Source: Opitutaceae bacterium
Lineage (GTDB): Bacteria > Verrucomicrobiota > Verrucomicrobiia > Opitutales > Opitutaceae
Direction: 5' to 3'
DNA length: 58,652 nucleotides
Assembly: GCA_016795565.1 (NCBI GenBank)
Contig: JAEUGW010000043.1
Location: 1-58,652, forward strand
How positions within the stretch are numbered: position 1 is the stretch's first letter; each line of letters starts with the position of its first letter. The translations under genes were made by a program, and so were the position numbers. Positions 46,954-55,993 of the stretch are shown here, piece by piece. Below the pieces are notes generated by a model that was not told the origin of the DNA, ran no database searches, and worked only from the letters and a program-made list of their open reading frames with translations.

Positions 46954-48795
46954 TCACCCCTTCTTCCGCGCGATCCAGGCGCGGACGTTTTCCTCGAGGA
47001 GGTCCATGGGCACGGCGCCGTCCTTGAGGACGAGGTCGTGGTATTCGCGGAGGTCGAACTTCGCGCCGAGCTCCTTCTTCGCCAGCTCGCGCAGCTCGAG
47101 GATCTTGAGCTGGCCGACCTTGTAGGCCGTGGCCTGGCCGGGCCAGACGATGTAGCGGTTGGTCTCGGTGAAGATGTCGCGCTCGGGGTTCGGCGTGTTG
47201 GTGCGGAAGTAGTCCATCACCTGCTCGCGCGTCCAATGCTTGGCGTGCAAGCCCGTGTCCACCACGAGGCGCACGGCGCGCAGCAGCTCGTCGTAGAGGC
47301 GGCCGAAGTCCTGCATCGGATCCTGGTAGAAGCCGAATTCCTTCGGGAAATACTCGGCGTAGAGCGCCCAGCCCTCGCTGTAGGCCGTGTTGCCGCCGAA
47401 TTTCCGGAAGCGCGGGATGCCCGTCAGCTCCTGCGCGATGGCGATCTGCATGTGGTGGCCGGGGATGGCCTCGTGGTGCGCGAGGGTCTCCATCTCGAAG
47501 ATGGGCACGCCGCGCATGTCGATCGTGTTGACGTAATAGGCGCCGGGGCGCGAGCCGTCGGGTGTCGGCGGCTCGTAGAACGCGCCGGCCGAGCCCTGCT
47601 CGCGGAAGGGCTCGACCTTTTTCACGACGAGCGGGGCCTTGGGCTTGATGGTGAAGAACTCGTCGAGGCGCGCGCGCATGGCGTCGATGATCCCGTTGGC
47701 GCGCTTCAGGTAGGCCTCCTTCCCCTCCGGAGTCGTCGGGTAGTAATATTTCGGGTCCTCCTTGATGTGCTTGAAAAAGGCCTGCAGCGCCGCGGCCGAA
47801 CCGGCCGGGGCCCCGGTCTTGAAGCCGACCTGCTGCATGATGGCGTGCATGCCCTCATGGATGCGCGCGACCTCGCGCAGGCCGAGCGCGTGGATCTGCT
47901 CCGCCGTCAGGTTCGTCGTGGTCGAGCCGCGGAGCTGGTAGGCGTAGAACTCGCCGCCGTCGGGCAGCTTCCAGACGCCGTCGTCGGTCGTGGCCACCTT
48001 CTCCTGCGCCTGCAGGAGCGCGATCAATTTCTCGTAGGCCGGCTTGACCGCGCCGGTGAGCGCGGCGTTGGCGTCGGCGAGCAGCGACGCCTTCGTGGCG
48101 GCGTCGGCGTCCTTCAACGCAGCGACCTTGTCCTCGATGTCCTCGAGCAGCGCGCTCTTTTTGCCCGAGGCGTCGAAGGGCGCGCCGGCGATCACCTCGC
48201 GGCAGGAGTCGATCACCAGGCCGAAGACGAATTTCGGCGGCAGGATGCCCTTGGCCGCGCGGACCTGCGCGTTGTCCATCAGCTGCGCGAGCAGCGATTC
48301 AATGCCGCGGAGGCGGGCGATGTAGGCGCGGGCGTCGGCGACGTTGTCCACGCGGTGGAAGTTGATGAGGAAGGCCGGCACGTCGGCGTGCAGGCCGGAC
48401 ATCTGGTTGAGCGGATAGCTGTGGTAACGCCAGCGCCAGCCCTCGATGGCGCGCTCGGCGTCGCGCACGAACATCCGGTAGCTGACCTTCGCCTGGTCGT
48501 CGAGCCGGTCAAAGCGGATGGTGCGCTTCAGCTCGGCGAGCTGCTTCACGCCGAGCTCGAAGTCCTCCAGGGCCCGCGCCTCGGAGAGGTCATCCCACTT
48601 GTCGTAGTCGGTCTTCATGCCCAGCTGGGTCATGAACATCGGGCTGCGGGCGACGTTCTCGTCGAAGACGCGCTCGAAAAAGGCGTTGGCCTTGGCGGAC
48701 TCGGCCGGGGTTTCAGATGCGGTGGCGGCGCCGGCCGGCCACGCGGCGAGCGCGGCGGCCACGCCCGCGAGGAGGAGGCGGGTGCGGTGTTGCAT
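46954..48795 (-). CDS. DUF885 family exported metallopeptidase-like protein
   Basis: This 613-residue protein has a signal peptide (MQHRTRLLLAGVAAALAAWP, then ATA). The C-terminal half has the zinc motif HHEAIPGHHMQ (HExxxGHH-type) and downstream YSEGWALYAEYF with the third ligand Glu, as in DUF885 (M32/M3-like). The length of about 600 is normal. It is probably a periplasmic carboxypeptidase. It is convergent with nothing; the TlpA-like gene upstream on the same strand starts beyond 48849. Confidence 0.88.
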   Translation of the reverse strand: MQHRTRLLLAGVAAALAAWPAGAATASETPAESAKANAFFERVFDENVARSPMFMTQLGMKTDYDKWDDLSEARALEDFELGVKQLAELKRTIRFDRLDDQAKVSYRMFVRDAERAIEGWRWRYHSYPLNQMSGLHADVPAFLINFHRVDNVADARAYIARLRGIESLLAQLMDNAQVRAAKGILPPKFVFGLVIDSCREVIAGAPFDASGKKSALLEDIEDKVAALKDADAATKASLLADANAALTGAVKPAYEKLIALLQAQEKVATTDDGVWKLPDGGEFYAYQLRGSTTTNLTAEQIHALGLREVARIHEGMHAIMQQVGFKTGAPAGSAAALQAFFKHIKEDPKYYYPTTPEGKEAYLKRANGIIDAMRARLDEFFTIKPKAPLVVKKVEPFREQGSAGAFYEPPTPDGSRPGAYYVNTIDMRGVPIFEMETLAHHEAIPGHHMQIAIAQELTGIPRFRKFGGNTAYSEGWALYAEYFPKEFGFYQDPMQDFGRLYDELLRAVRLVVDTGLHAKHWTREQVMDYFRTNTPNPERDIFTETNRYIVWPGQATAYKVGQLKILELRELAKKELGAKFDLREYHDLVLKDGAVPMDLLEENVRAWIARKKG

Positions 48796-48848
48796 GGGGG
48801 AGAAGCGTGTTTTGCCGCGGATTCCGGCCCGGGGCAAGCCCGCCGCGC

Positions 48849-49361
48849 TCAGTGCTCCCACTCGCGGCGGGCGTCGTCCACCAGCTGCTGGAGCACAGGG
48901 AAGCGGATCTCGCCGTAGTTGAACGCCACCCGCAGCCGGCCCTCGCGAAATACCCAGGTCGTCGGCACCCACGTGACCGGCAGCCCCATGAACTTGTTCA
49001 GGCGGTCCGCCGCGCGGCGCGAGGGATTGGGATGCGTGAGCAGGAGCAGGTTCGGCTGCGCGCCGAGGCCCGCGGCGGCGAGGCGCGGCGCCGGGTCCTC
49101 GCCCTTGTGCCAGATGTTGATGAACACCACCTTCACCCCGGGATTGGCGGCGATGAACTTCGCCCAGCCGGTGGCGGGGTCGAACTCCGCCCGGCAGTTC
49201 GGGCACCACGGCGCCCAGAAATGCACCACCGTCACCTGCGGCCCGGCGGCGAGCTCGGCCACCTGCAGCTCGAGCGGGTCGGCCGCCGGGACGGCCGGCT
49301 CCGTCGCGCGAAGCAGCGCGGCGGTGCCGAGCAGGAGGAGGAGTCGGGCCAGTCGTTTCAT
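48849..49361 (-). CDS. Exported thioredoxin-fold protein, TlpA-like
   Basis: This 170-residue protein has a signal peptide (MKRLARLLLLLGTAALLRA) and a thioredoxin fold with the active-site motif CPNC (Cys53 and Cys56) in HFWAPWCPNCRAEF. The C-terminal VPTTWVFREGRL contains the cis-proline region. It should reduce or form disulfides in the periplasm. The spacing to the DUF885 gene downstream is 53 bases, so an operon is possible. Confidence 0.9.
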   Translation of the reverse strand: MKRLARLLLLLGTAALLRATEPAVPAADPLELQVAELAAGPQVTVVHFWAPWCPNCRAEFDPATGWAKFIAANPGVKVVFINIWHKGEDPAPRLAAAGLGAQPNLLLLTHPNPSRRAADRLNKFMGLPVTWVPTTWVFREGRLRVAFNYGEIRFPVLQQLVDDARREWEH

Positions 49362-49412
49362 GCCGGACAGGATGCGCGGCCCGGCGGTTTTGGCCAACGC
49401 TTTCCGCTCCGC

Positions 49413-50150
<738 letters not shown>

Positions 50151-50230
50151 GGCCGGGAGGAAGTCCGGTCGCTCCCCCGAGGTCAACGCCGCGCCGGGTG
50201 GAAAATCGCTCCGGGTTTCAAGCCGGGTAA

Positions 50231-50366
50231 AGCCTATCCGAACAACGGCCTGTCCTGTAGCGGCGGTCTATGACCGCCGAACGATCACCTCCCCGCGCTC
50301 GACGGCGGTCACAGACCGCCGCTACAGAAAACCAGGCGGTCGGGAATAGGTTAATCGGATAGGTTC
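50231..50366. repeat. Family C palindromic element, copy 4
   Basis: The outer ends AGCCTATCCGAACAAC and GTTAATCGGATAGGTTCT are imperfect inverted repeats. Inner arms TAGCGGCGGTCTATGACCGC and CGGCGGTCACAGACCGCCG match those at 7973-8114. It separates the TerC gene from the AEC carrier gene. Confidence 0.85.
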
Positions 50367-50404
50367 TAAAGCGCACCGGCCCCAATCGCCCTCACTTTCA
50401 CCGC

Positions 50405-51358
50405 CTACGGGGCCAGCCCGGCAAAGGACAGCCCGAAGCGGATCCAGAACGGGATGGTGAACAGCGCCAGCGCGGTCGTGCCGAGCAGGATCTGCACCGC
50501 CACCAGCGGCTGTCCGCCGTAGAGCCGCGCCACGATGACGGCGATGCCCGCCGACGGCATCGCCGCCTGCACCACCAGCACGCGCTTCAGGTCGTCCGCA
50601 CACGGCACATACCGCGCCGCGAGCAGGAACACCCAGGGCAGCACGCCCAGCCGCAGGAACCACGCAATGAGCGTCACCCGCGTGTTCACCAGCTGCCGCG
50701 GATCGTCGAGATGCGGCTGGATGCTCACGCCGGTCAGCAGCAGGCCGAGCGGGATGGCGCACACGCCGAGGGAATGCACGAGCTGCATCACAAAGGCCGG
50801 CACGTGGGCCGTGGCCCCGGTCAGGTTGGCCGCGACGGATACCGCCAGCGCGATCACGGGACCGTTGACCAGCTTGCGCCAGCCGGCCCGGGGCGAGAGG
50901 CCGGTCACCACGAGCACGCCGCCGGTCCAGATGGCGGCCTCGAGGCCCACGTTGTGCATCAGCAGCGCGGCGCGGTTTTCCGGGCCGAACATCGCATCAA
51001 GCAACGGCAGCGGCAGGTAGGTGTAGTTGGTCAGGCCCACCGCCAGCGCGAAGCTGCGCAGCCCGTGCCCAAGCGTCAGCCCGAGCGCCCGGGCCACATG
51101 CCAGGCGACAATGATCGACGTCAGCGTCAGCCCGAAGCCCAGCAGCGGCGGCAGCAGCAGGTTGCCCGGCGCGCGCAGCGCGGGATTCGTCGCCACCGAC
51201 TCGAAGATCAGGCAGGGCATCGTCACCTTGACCGCCAGGTTGAGCAGGCTGTCCTCCCCCGCCTCGCTGATCATCCGCACCCCGCGCAGCCACGCGCCGA
51301 GCGCGATCATGGCAAACACCGGCAGGATGGTGAGGAAAAGCTGGCCGTAGGACATCAT
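50405..51358 (-). CDS. AEC family permease (auxin efflux carrier fold)
   Basis: This 317-residue protein has about ten helices (MMSYGQLFLTILPVFAMI, then MPCLIFESVAT, VGLTNYTYLPLPLLDAMFG, and the late VVQAAMPSAGIAVIVARLYG). AEC carriers export small organic anions or amino acids. The start is either of two adjacent ATGs at 51358 and 51355. The next gene on the strand (BaiN-like) begins far upstream, with a 58-base gap between their ends. Confidence 0.88.
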   Translation of the reverse strand: MMSYGQLFLTILPVFAMIALGAWLRGVRMISEAGEDSLLNLAVKVTMPCLIFESVATNPALRAPGNLLLPPLLGFGLTLTSIIVAWHVARALGLTLGHGLRSFALAVGLTNYTYLPLPLLDAMFGPENRAALLMHNVGLEAAIWTGGVLVVTGLSPRAGWRKLVNGPVIALAVSVAANLTGATAHVPAFVMQLVHSLGVCAIPLGLLLTGVSIQPHLDDPRQLVNTRVTLIAWFLRLGVLPWVFLLAARYVPCADDLKRVLVVQAAMPSAGIAVIVARLYGGQPLVAVQILLGTTALALFTIPFWIRFGLSFAGLAP

Positions 51359-51416
51359 GGCGGAGGCCGGAGGACAGAGGACCGGAGCCGGAAACGCCAG
51401 TCGGGATTCGCCACCC

Positions 51417-52682
51417 TCACTCCGCCCGGCCCGCCATCGCCCGGCCGGCGAGCCAGCCGGTAGTCCAGGCATTCTGGAAGTTATAGCCGCCGGTGACGCC
51501 ATCCACGTCGATCACCTCGCCGGCGAAGTGCAGCCCCGGCACGAGCCGGCTTTCCATCGTCTTGAAATCGATCTCGCTCAGCCGCACGCCGCCGCAGGTG
51601 ACGAACTCCTCCTTGAACAGGCTCTTCCCGTCCACGGCGAATTCCCCCGCGCAGACCTGCGCCGCCAGCGCACGCAGCGCCGCGCCGGGCACGCTGGCCC
51701 ACTGCGCCGCCGGGGCGATGCCGGCGGCCGGCAGCAGGGCCTCCCACAACCGCAGCGGCAGCCCGAGCGGGCACCAGGTGCCGAGCTGTTTCCGCGGGTT
51801 CGCGGCGCGGGCGCGCTCCAGTTCCGCCCGGCACGTCTCGGTCGTGAAGCGCGGCGCCCAATTGACCGCGAGGGCAAACTTGTAGCCGCCATCATGCAGC
51901 GTCCGCGCGCCCCAGGCCGACAGCTTCAGCACCGCCGGGCCGCTCAGGCCCCAATGCGTGATGAGCAGCGGCCCGCTCTCCTTCAGGGCTGTGCCGCGCA
52001 CCGCCGTCGCCGCTGACTCGACGGACACGCCCGCCAATCCCGCCAGCCGCGGATCCTTGATGTGGAAGGTGAAGAGCGACGGCACCGGCGGCTCGATGGC
52101 ATGGCCCAGCCGCGCGGCGATTTCGAGGCCCGCATTGGACCGGTTGCCACCCGTCGCCAGCAGCAAGCGGTCGCATTCCACGACCTCACCCGTCGTGAGT
52201 TCAACGGAGAACGCGCCGTTTATTTTGCCGGCTGCTTGCGGCGCGTTGGGGACAACGCGCCCTACCCGTCGAACCCCCGTCTGCAACCGCACCCGCACGC
52301 CGGCTTGCCGCGCCGCGCCCTGCAGGCAGTCCACGATGGTCTGAGAATTGTCGGTGACGGGAAACATGCGGCCGTCTTCCTCGGTCTTCAGCGGCACGCC
52401 ACGGGACTCGAACCACGCGACGGTGTCGCGCGGCTGCCAGCGGTGGAACGCGCCGAGCAGCTCGCGCCCGCCGCGCGGGTAGCGCTGCACCAGCTCGCGC
52501 GACTCGAAGCAGGCGTGCGTGACATTGCAGCGGCCGCCGCCCGATACCTTCACCTTGGCCAGCGGGTGCGCCGTGGCCTCGCAGAGCGTGACCGCGCAAT
52601 CCGGATCCGCCTCGGCGCAGGTGATGGCCGCGAAGAACCCCGCCGCCCCGCCCCCGGCAATGATGATTTGCCGCCGGCTCAT
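51417..52682 (-). CDS. BaiN/HI0933 family FAD-dependent oxidoreductase
   Basis: This 421-residue flavoprotein starts MSRRQIIIAGGGAAGFFAAI (FAD dinucleotide motif GGGAAG) and contains KVSGGGRCNVTHACFE, the HI0933 signature, plus the end GEVIDVDGVTGGYNFQNAWTTG. Members reduce unsaturated substrates. Residues about 139-157 (VGRVVPNAPQAAGKINGAF) are an in-frame insertion made of a short palindromic element. The gene ends 58 bases upstream of the AEC permease start. Confidence 0.9.
   Translation of the reverse strand: MSRRQIIIAGGGAAGFFAAITCAEADPDCAVTLCEATAHPLAKVKVSGGGRCNVTHACFESRELVQRYPRGGRELLGAFHRWQPRDTVAWFESRGVPLKTEEDGRMFPVTDNSQTIVDCLQGAARQAGVRVRLQTGVRRVGRVVPNAPQAAGKINGAFSVELTTGEVVECDRLLLATGGNRSNAGLEIAARLGHAIEPPVPSLFTFHIKDPRLAGLAGVSVESAATAVRGTALKESGPLLITHWGLSGPAVLKLSAWGARTLHDGGYKFALAVNWAPRFTTETCRAELERARAANPRKQLGTWCPLGLPLRLWEALLPAAGIAPAAQWASVPGAALRALAAQVCAGEFAVDGKSLFKEEFVTCGGVRLSEIDFKTMESRLVPGLHFAGEVIDVDGVTGGYNFQNAWTTGWLAGRAMAGRAE
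52211..52264. repeat. Palindromic element inside the BaiN-like gene
   Basis: GGCGCGTTG (52241-52249) and CAACGCGCC (52254-52262) are perfect inverted repeats around GGGA, and a third copy of AACGCGCC is at 52211-52218. The segment is read in frame and inserts about 18 residues into the oxidoreductase. Confidence 0.75.
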
Positions 52683-52789
52683 AAGACGTCAGTCAAAGTG
52701 CTGCCGAAGTCGTGCTTTCTGGATCTCCGGACTTTATCGCGCCTTTCACCCATGGCTCGCGAGCGTGCGGCCGGCCCGGCGGCTTGTCC

Positions 52790-52828
52790 AAAAAGAAAAG
52801 CGCCGTGGCCCCACGCCACGGCGCTTTC
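52790..52828 (-). terminator. Terminator downstream of the LTxxQ-like gene
   Basis: On the minus strand, AGCGCCGTGGC and GCCACGGCGCT form an 11-bp stem, followed by TTTTCTTTTT. It lies 31 bases beyond the 52859 stop. Confidence 0.88.
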
Positions 52829-52858
52829 TGCACACACTGCCACCCGGGGCAGCGAAAG

Positions 52859-53260
52859 TTACTTGCCGCCCTTCTTCTCGCCCTTCGCCCGGCGCTCGCC
52901 GCGCTCGCGCATCTTGGCGCGCTGCTCGTCGAACTTCGTGGCCTGCTCGGGGGTGAGAACGGCCCGGCGCTGGCTGGCAAAGCCCTTGTTGAGCTCCACT
53001 GCCTTGGCGCGCTTGTCTTCCTTGGCGATCGAGGTGTCGTCGTGCAGCGCCTTCAGAGCGGTCTTTTCCTGCTCGCCGATGGCCTTCCATTTGGCGGCCT
53101 GGTCGTCATTCAGTCCGAGCGCCTCGATGGCGCGTGATTGCATGGCACCGGGGCCGCGCTTGTGGGCGGGCTTGTCCGTCGGTTCGTCGGCGCGGAGGGC
53201 GGAAACCGCCAGCAACGAAAGGCCGGCGAGGAGGACGTATAGTCGGGATGAATTTTTCAT
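52859..53260 (-). CDS. Small exported LTxxQ/Spy-like helical protein
   Basis: This 133-residue protein has a signal peptide (MKNSSRLYVLLAGLSLLAVS, then ALRA). The mature part is helical and charged, with GLNDDQAAKWKAI and VLTPEQATKFDEQ, two repeats of the LTxxQ type, and a basic end (RRAKGEKKGGK). Spy-like proteins bind unfolded periplasmic proteins or sense metals. The role here is open. It has its own terminator. Confidence 0.8.
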   Translation of the reverse strand: MKNSSRLYVLLAGLSLLAVSALRADEPTDKPAHKRGPGAMQSRAIEALGLNDDQAAKWKAIGEQEKTALKALHDDTSIAKEDKRAKAVELNKGFASQRRAVLTPEQATKFDEQRAKMRERGERRAKGEKKGGK

Positions 53261-53433
53261 GAGGGATTGGTTGGGTTCGGGGGATACGACGCGGGGCGGT
53301 GGCGCCGGTTTCATCCATGCCCGCCAATCTCCCGGCAAAATTTCTGCCCGGACGGTAACTTTCGCCCGCCGGCCGCGTCGCGGGGCCGCTTTACTCCCGG
53401 CGGTTTTCGCGCAACGTGACGGCCACCACCCGC

Positions 53434-53805
53434 ATGGACTTCCCCCAGCTCACCGCCCTCGCCGCCCCCGTGGTGGCCGCCGCCCAGCGGCGGCTGCCGG
53501 CCGCCGTGCGCGCGGCGGCGGCGCAGGTCCCGGTCTGCTACGAACCGCATCCCGGCCCGGCGTTGCTGGCCGAAGGTTGGGAACCGGACATCCTCGGGAT
53601 GTTTGTCGGCCACGAACACAGGGGCGAGTTTGCCGAGGGCATGCCGCTACCGCCCCAAATCCTCCTCTTCCTCGAAAACCTGTGGGACTACGCGGAGGGC
53701 GACGAGGCCGTCTTCCGCGACGAAGTCCGGCTGACTTATCTCCACGAGCTGGGCCACTATCTCGGCTGGGATGAGGAGGAGATCGCGCAACGGGGCCTGG
53801 AATAA
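53434..53805 (+). CDS. Minimal zincin-like metallopeptidase domain protein
   Basis: This 123-residue protein ends in the zinc site HELGHYLGWDEEE (His104, Glu105, His108, Asp113). It matches the short metallopeptidase family seen in many bacteria, with no export signal. The substrate is unknown. An in-frame GTG at 53416 would add six residues. It lies 156 bases upstream of the SYLF gene on the same strand. Confidence 0.88.
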   Translation: MDFPQLTALAAPVVAAAQRRLPAAVRAAAAQVPVCYEPHPGPALLAEGWEPDILGMFVGHEHRGEFAEGMPLPPQILLFLENLWDYAEGDEAVFRDEVRLTYLHELGHYLGWDEEEIAQRGLE

Positions 53806-53960
53806 GCGACCGTTTCCCCCTCCGGTGGGTCCCGCGCCCGCACCTGGCCCAGCCGCCGCCCAACTAGGGCTTTCATTCCCACCCTGAATCTGCATATACC
53901 CGTCTTGGAAAACAGCTTTGCGCTCCTCCGGCGCGGGCCCATTCTCCGTCCCATTCCAAC

Positions 53961-54647
53961 ATGAAGAAGTTTCTCACCGCCCTTTTCGGTCTGACCGCCC
54001 TCGCGGCCATGCTCCCGGCCGCGTCCAGCCTGACCCGCGAGACCGTCATCACCCACCTCGACAGCTGCGAGGCCATCCTGCAGGAAATCCAGGGCAACGC
54101 CAAGACCGCCATCCCCGCCGACATCCTGCACCGCGCCAAGGGCCTCGTCATCGTCAACCAGTTCCAAGCCGGCTTCATCCTCGGCATCAAGGACGGCTAC
54201 GCCGTCGCGATGGTCCGCCGCCCCAACGGCAAGTGGTCCGTGCCCGCCTTCCTCAAGGCCGGCGAGCTCAGCTTCGGCCTCCAGGCCGGCGGCAAGTCCA
54301 TCACCGCCGTCTACGTCCTCATGGACGACGACACCGCCCGCCTCCTCCTCAAGAACCGCATGAACCTCGGCGCCGAGGCCAAGGCCGTGGCCGGCATCCG
54401 CGCCGCCGAGCGCGAGGCCCTCTCCAAGACCCTGCCGGGCGACGCCAACGTGCTCGTCTATTCCACCACCGAGGGCTTCTACCTCGGCGCCGCCGTCAAG
54501 ACCGGCTACATGTCCCCCAGCGAGGAATCCAACCGGCTCTTCTATAATACCAACCACCGCATGCCCGAGCTGCTGTTCAGCGACTGGGTCACCCCGCCCG
54601 AGGAAGCCCGCTACCTCATGAACTACGTGACGCGCCTCACGCAGTAA
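53961..54647 (+). CDS. Exported SYLF/Ysc84 lipid-binding protein
   Basis: This 228-residue protein has a signal peptide (MKKFLTALFGLTALAAMLPA) and a SYLF domain (ILHRAKGLVIVNQFQAGFIL, then YAVAMVRRPNGKWSVPAFLK, and the end of the barrel LVYSTTEGFYLGAAVKTGYM). SYLF domains bind phosphoinositides and other acidic lipids in eukaryotes; the bacterial form is likely periplasmic or outer membrane. A clear terminator follows at 54673. Confidence 0.9.
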   Translation: MKKFLTALFGLTALAAMLPAASSLTRETVITHLDSCEAILQEIQGNAKTAIPADILHRAKGLVIVNQFQAGFILGIKDGYAVAMVRRPNGKWSVPAFLKAGELSFGLQAGGKSITAVYVLMDDDTARLLLKNRMNLGAEAKAVAGIRAAEREALSKTLPGDANVLVYSTTEGFYLGAAVKTGYMSPSEESNRLFYNTNHRMPELLFSDWVTPPEEARYLMNYVTRLTQ

Positions 54648-54672
54648 CCGCCGGACATTTCCTTGCCCGTCC

Positions 54673-54700
54673 AACCCGCCGCATCCCGGCGGGTTTTTGT
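54673..54700 (+). terminator. Terminator of the SYLF gene
   Basis: The stem CCCGCCG and CGGCGGG around CATCC is followed by TTTTTG TTTTT, 26 bases after the SYLF stop. Confidence 0.9.
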
Positions 54701-54710
54701 TTTTGCCGGT

Positions 54711-54785
54711 TGTAGGGGCGTCGCTAGACGACGCCCGCGTATTGGCCTTCAGCGTTCCGGGCGTCGCCAAGCGACGCCGCTGCCA
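54711..54785. repeat. Family G paired-hairpin element, copy 3
   Basis: AGGGGCGTCGCTAGACGACG and GGCGTCGCCAAGCGACGCC are each hairpins of 9-10 bp, with a linker of 29 bases. Same type as 16472-16521 and 40464-40510. Confidence 0.72.
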
Positions 54786-54791
54786 GAAAAT

Positions 54792-55292
54792 CTATTCCTC
54801 CCGCCTCGCCGCCACGTGCGCGACCAGCAGGCCGACCACGTCCTCCGCGATGCGCGACTGCGCCTCGGTGCGATTGGCCCCGGGCACCTCAATGGTGCCG
54901 GAATTCAACGCCAGCCGGCCGTTCGGCAGCCGCTGACAGATCGCCCACCACGCCATCGGCGCCTTGATGCCGGCCGCGCGGTCGGGCTCGGCATAGCCCG
55001 TCGTCGCCGCCGCGAGGTCCGCGCCGAACCGCTCCATCGCGCCGTAAGCCATCTCCACCGCCACGCGCTGCGACACGCAGTTGACGCGCCGCGCGTGCGC
55101 CCGGTTCACGCCGAGCAGCTTCACCTTCTGCTCCAGGCCGTAGGCCGTGATGCCGCCGAGGAAATAATTCGACGCGCCCGGCACCGCCGCGATCCGCGCC
55201 TGCACGTGCCCGGCCGTCAGGCTCTCGGCCACGGCCAGCGTGAGCCGCGGCTGGCGCATCATCAGTTGCTTCAGGCGGGCCTCATGATTCAT
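54792..55292 (-). CDS. CinA-type nicotinamide-nucleotide amidase domain protein
   Basis: This 166-residue protein matches the C-terminal CinA/PncC amidase domain: TLAVAESLTAGHVQARI near 17-33 and ASNYFLGGITAYGLEQK. This domain deamidates nicotinamide mononucleotide. It is a stand-alone form, lacking the N-terminal MoaB-like half of CinA. The GITAY with the catalytic serine in AESLT is intact. Confidence 0.88.
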   Translation of the reverse strand: MNHEARLKQLMMRQPRLTLAVAESLTAGHVQARIAAVPGASNYFLGGITAYGLEQKVKLLGVNRAHARRVNCVSQRVAVEMAYGAMERFGADLAAATTGYAEPDRAAGIKAPMAWWAICQRLPNGRLALNSGTIEVPGANRTEAQSRIAEDVVGLLVAHVAARREE

Positions 55293-55444
55293 GCCCGCAG
55301 ACTGGCCGGCCGCGCCGCGAAGAAAAGCCTGCTTTGCGAACCGCCAGCTCGGAGGGTGGGGCGCTGCCCCCGCTATTATATTTGTGGAGGGTCGGTCTCC
55401 TGACCGACCGCGGCCGGCCGGGAGACCGGCCCTCCAAGACGGGA
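55293..55444. other. Gap with a short palindrome
   Basis: These 152 bases hold no gene. A GC-rich palindrome with GAGGGTCGGTCTCCTGACCG and GGGAGACCGGCCCTCC is visible at about 55387-55436, again of the paired-hairpin type. Confidence 0.65.
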
Positions 55445-55993
55445 TCAGCGACCCCGCCCCGCCCGCTTCCTCCCGGCCTTCTCCGCCGCCAGCGCCCGCC
55501 GCACCCGCCAGTGCTGGCTGCGGTTCACGATGTAGCCGACGCACCGCGGCGCCCCGCAGCGACAGGGATGCTCCCGCCACTCCGAAAAATCGAACCGGTA
55601 GTCGTAGGTCAGCTCCTCGCCGGCCGGGATGTCGCGCAGCGCCACAATCCAGATCCGGCCGCGCACCACCTGCGTCTCGCAGTTGGGGGCGCAGGCATGG
55701 TTGATCCGCCGCGCCAGGTTCCACGGCACGCGGCCGTCGATGTCGTGCCGCCGGTTCAGCTCGTAGATATACACGCAGCCGTCGCCGCCGGCCGCCAGCC
55801 GGGCCCGCCGCTGCTCGTCCCGCCGGTCCGCCTCGGCCTTCGTGATGCGCTCGCCGACATACTCGATGATCCGCGTGCCGCGCCCCAAGGCGGTCCGGGC
55901 GAACAGCCCGTAACCGTGCAGGCCGGACCGGCCCAACCGCACCGTGGCCGGGGCTCTCACCCGGCCTTTGTTCCCGCCCGGCGCACGCTTCAC
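55445..55993 (-). CDS. SET domain protein with post-SET cysteines
   Basis: This 182-residue putative lysine methyltransferase has a complete SET domain: SGLHGYGLFARTALGRG, IIEYVGERIT, RRINHACAPNCETQV (the NHxCxPN knot) and GEELTYDYRFDFSEWREHPC, then the post-SET zinc motif CRCGAPRCVG. It starts at a GTG (VKRAPGGNKG) overlapping the stop of the exonuclease gene by 4 bases (GTGA). Bacterial SET proteins are found in Chlamydiae and others, where histone-like targets are modified. The target here is unknown. The tail is Arg/Lys-rich. Confidence 0.9.
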   Translation of the reverse strand: MKRAPGGNKGRVRAPATVRLGRSGLHGYGLFARTALGRGTRIIEYVGERITKAEADRRDEQRRARLAAGGDGCVYIYELNRRHDIDGRVPWNLARRINHACAPNCETQVVRGRIWIVALRDIPAGEELTYDYRFDFSEWREHPCRCGAPRCVGYIVNRSQHWRVRRALAAEKAGRKRAGRGR

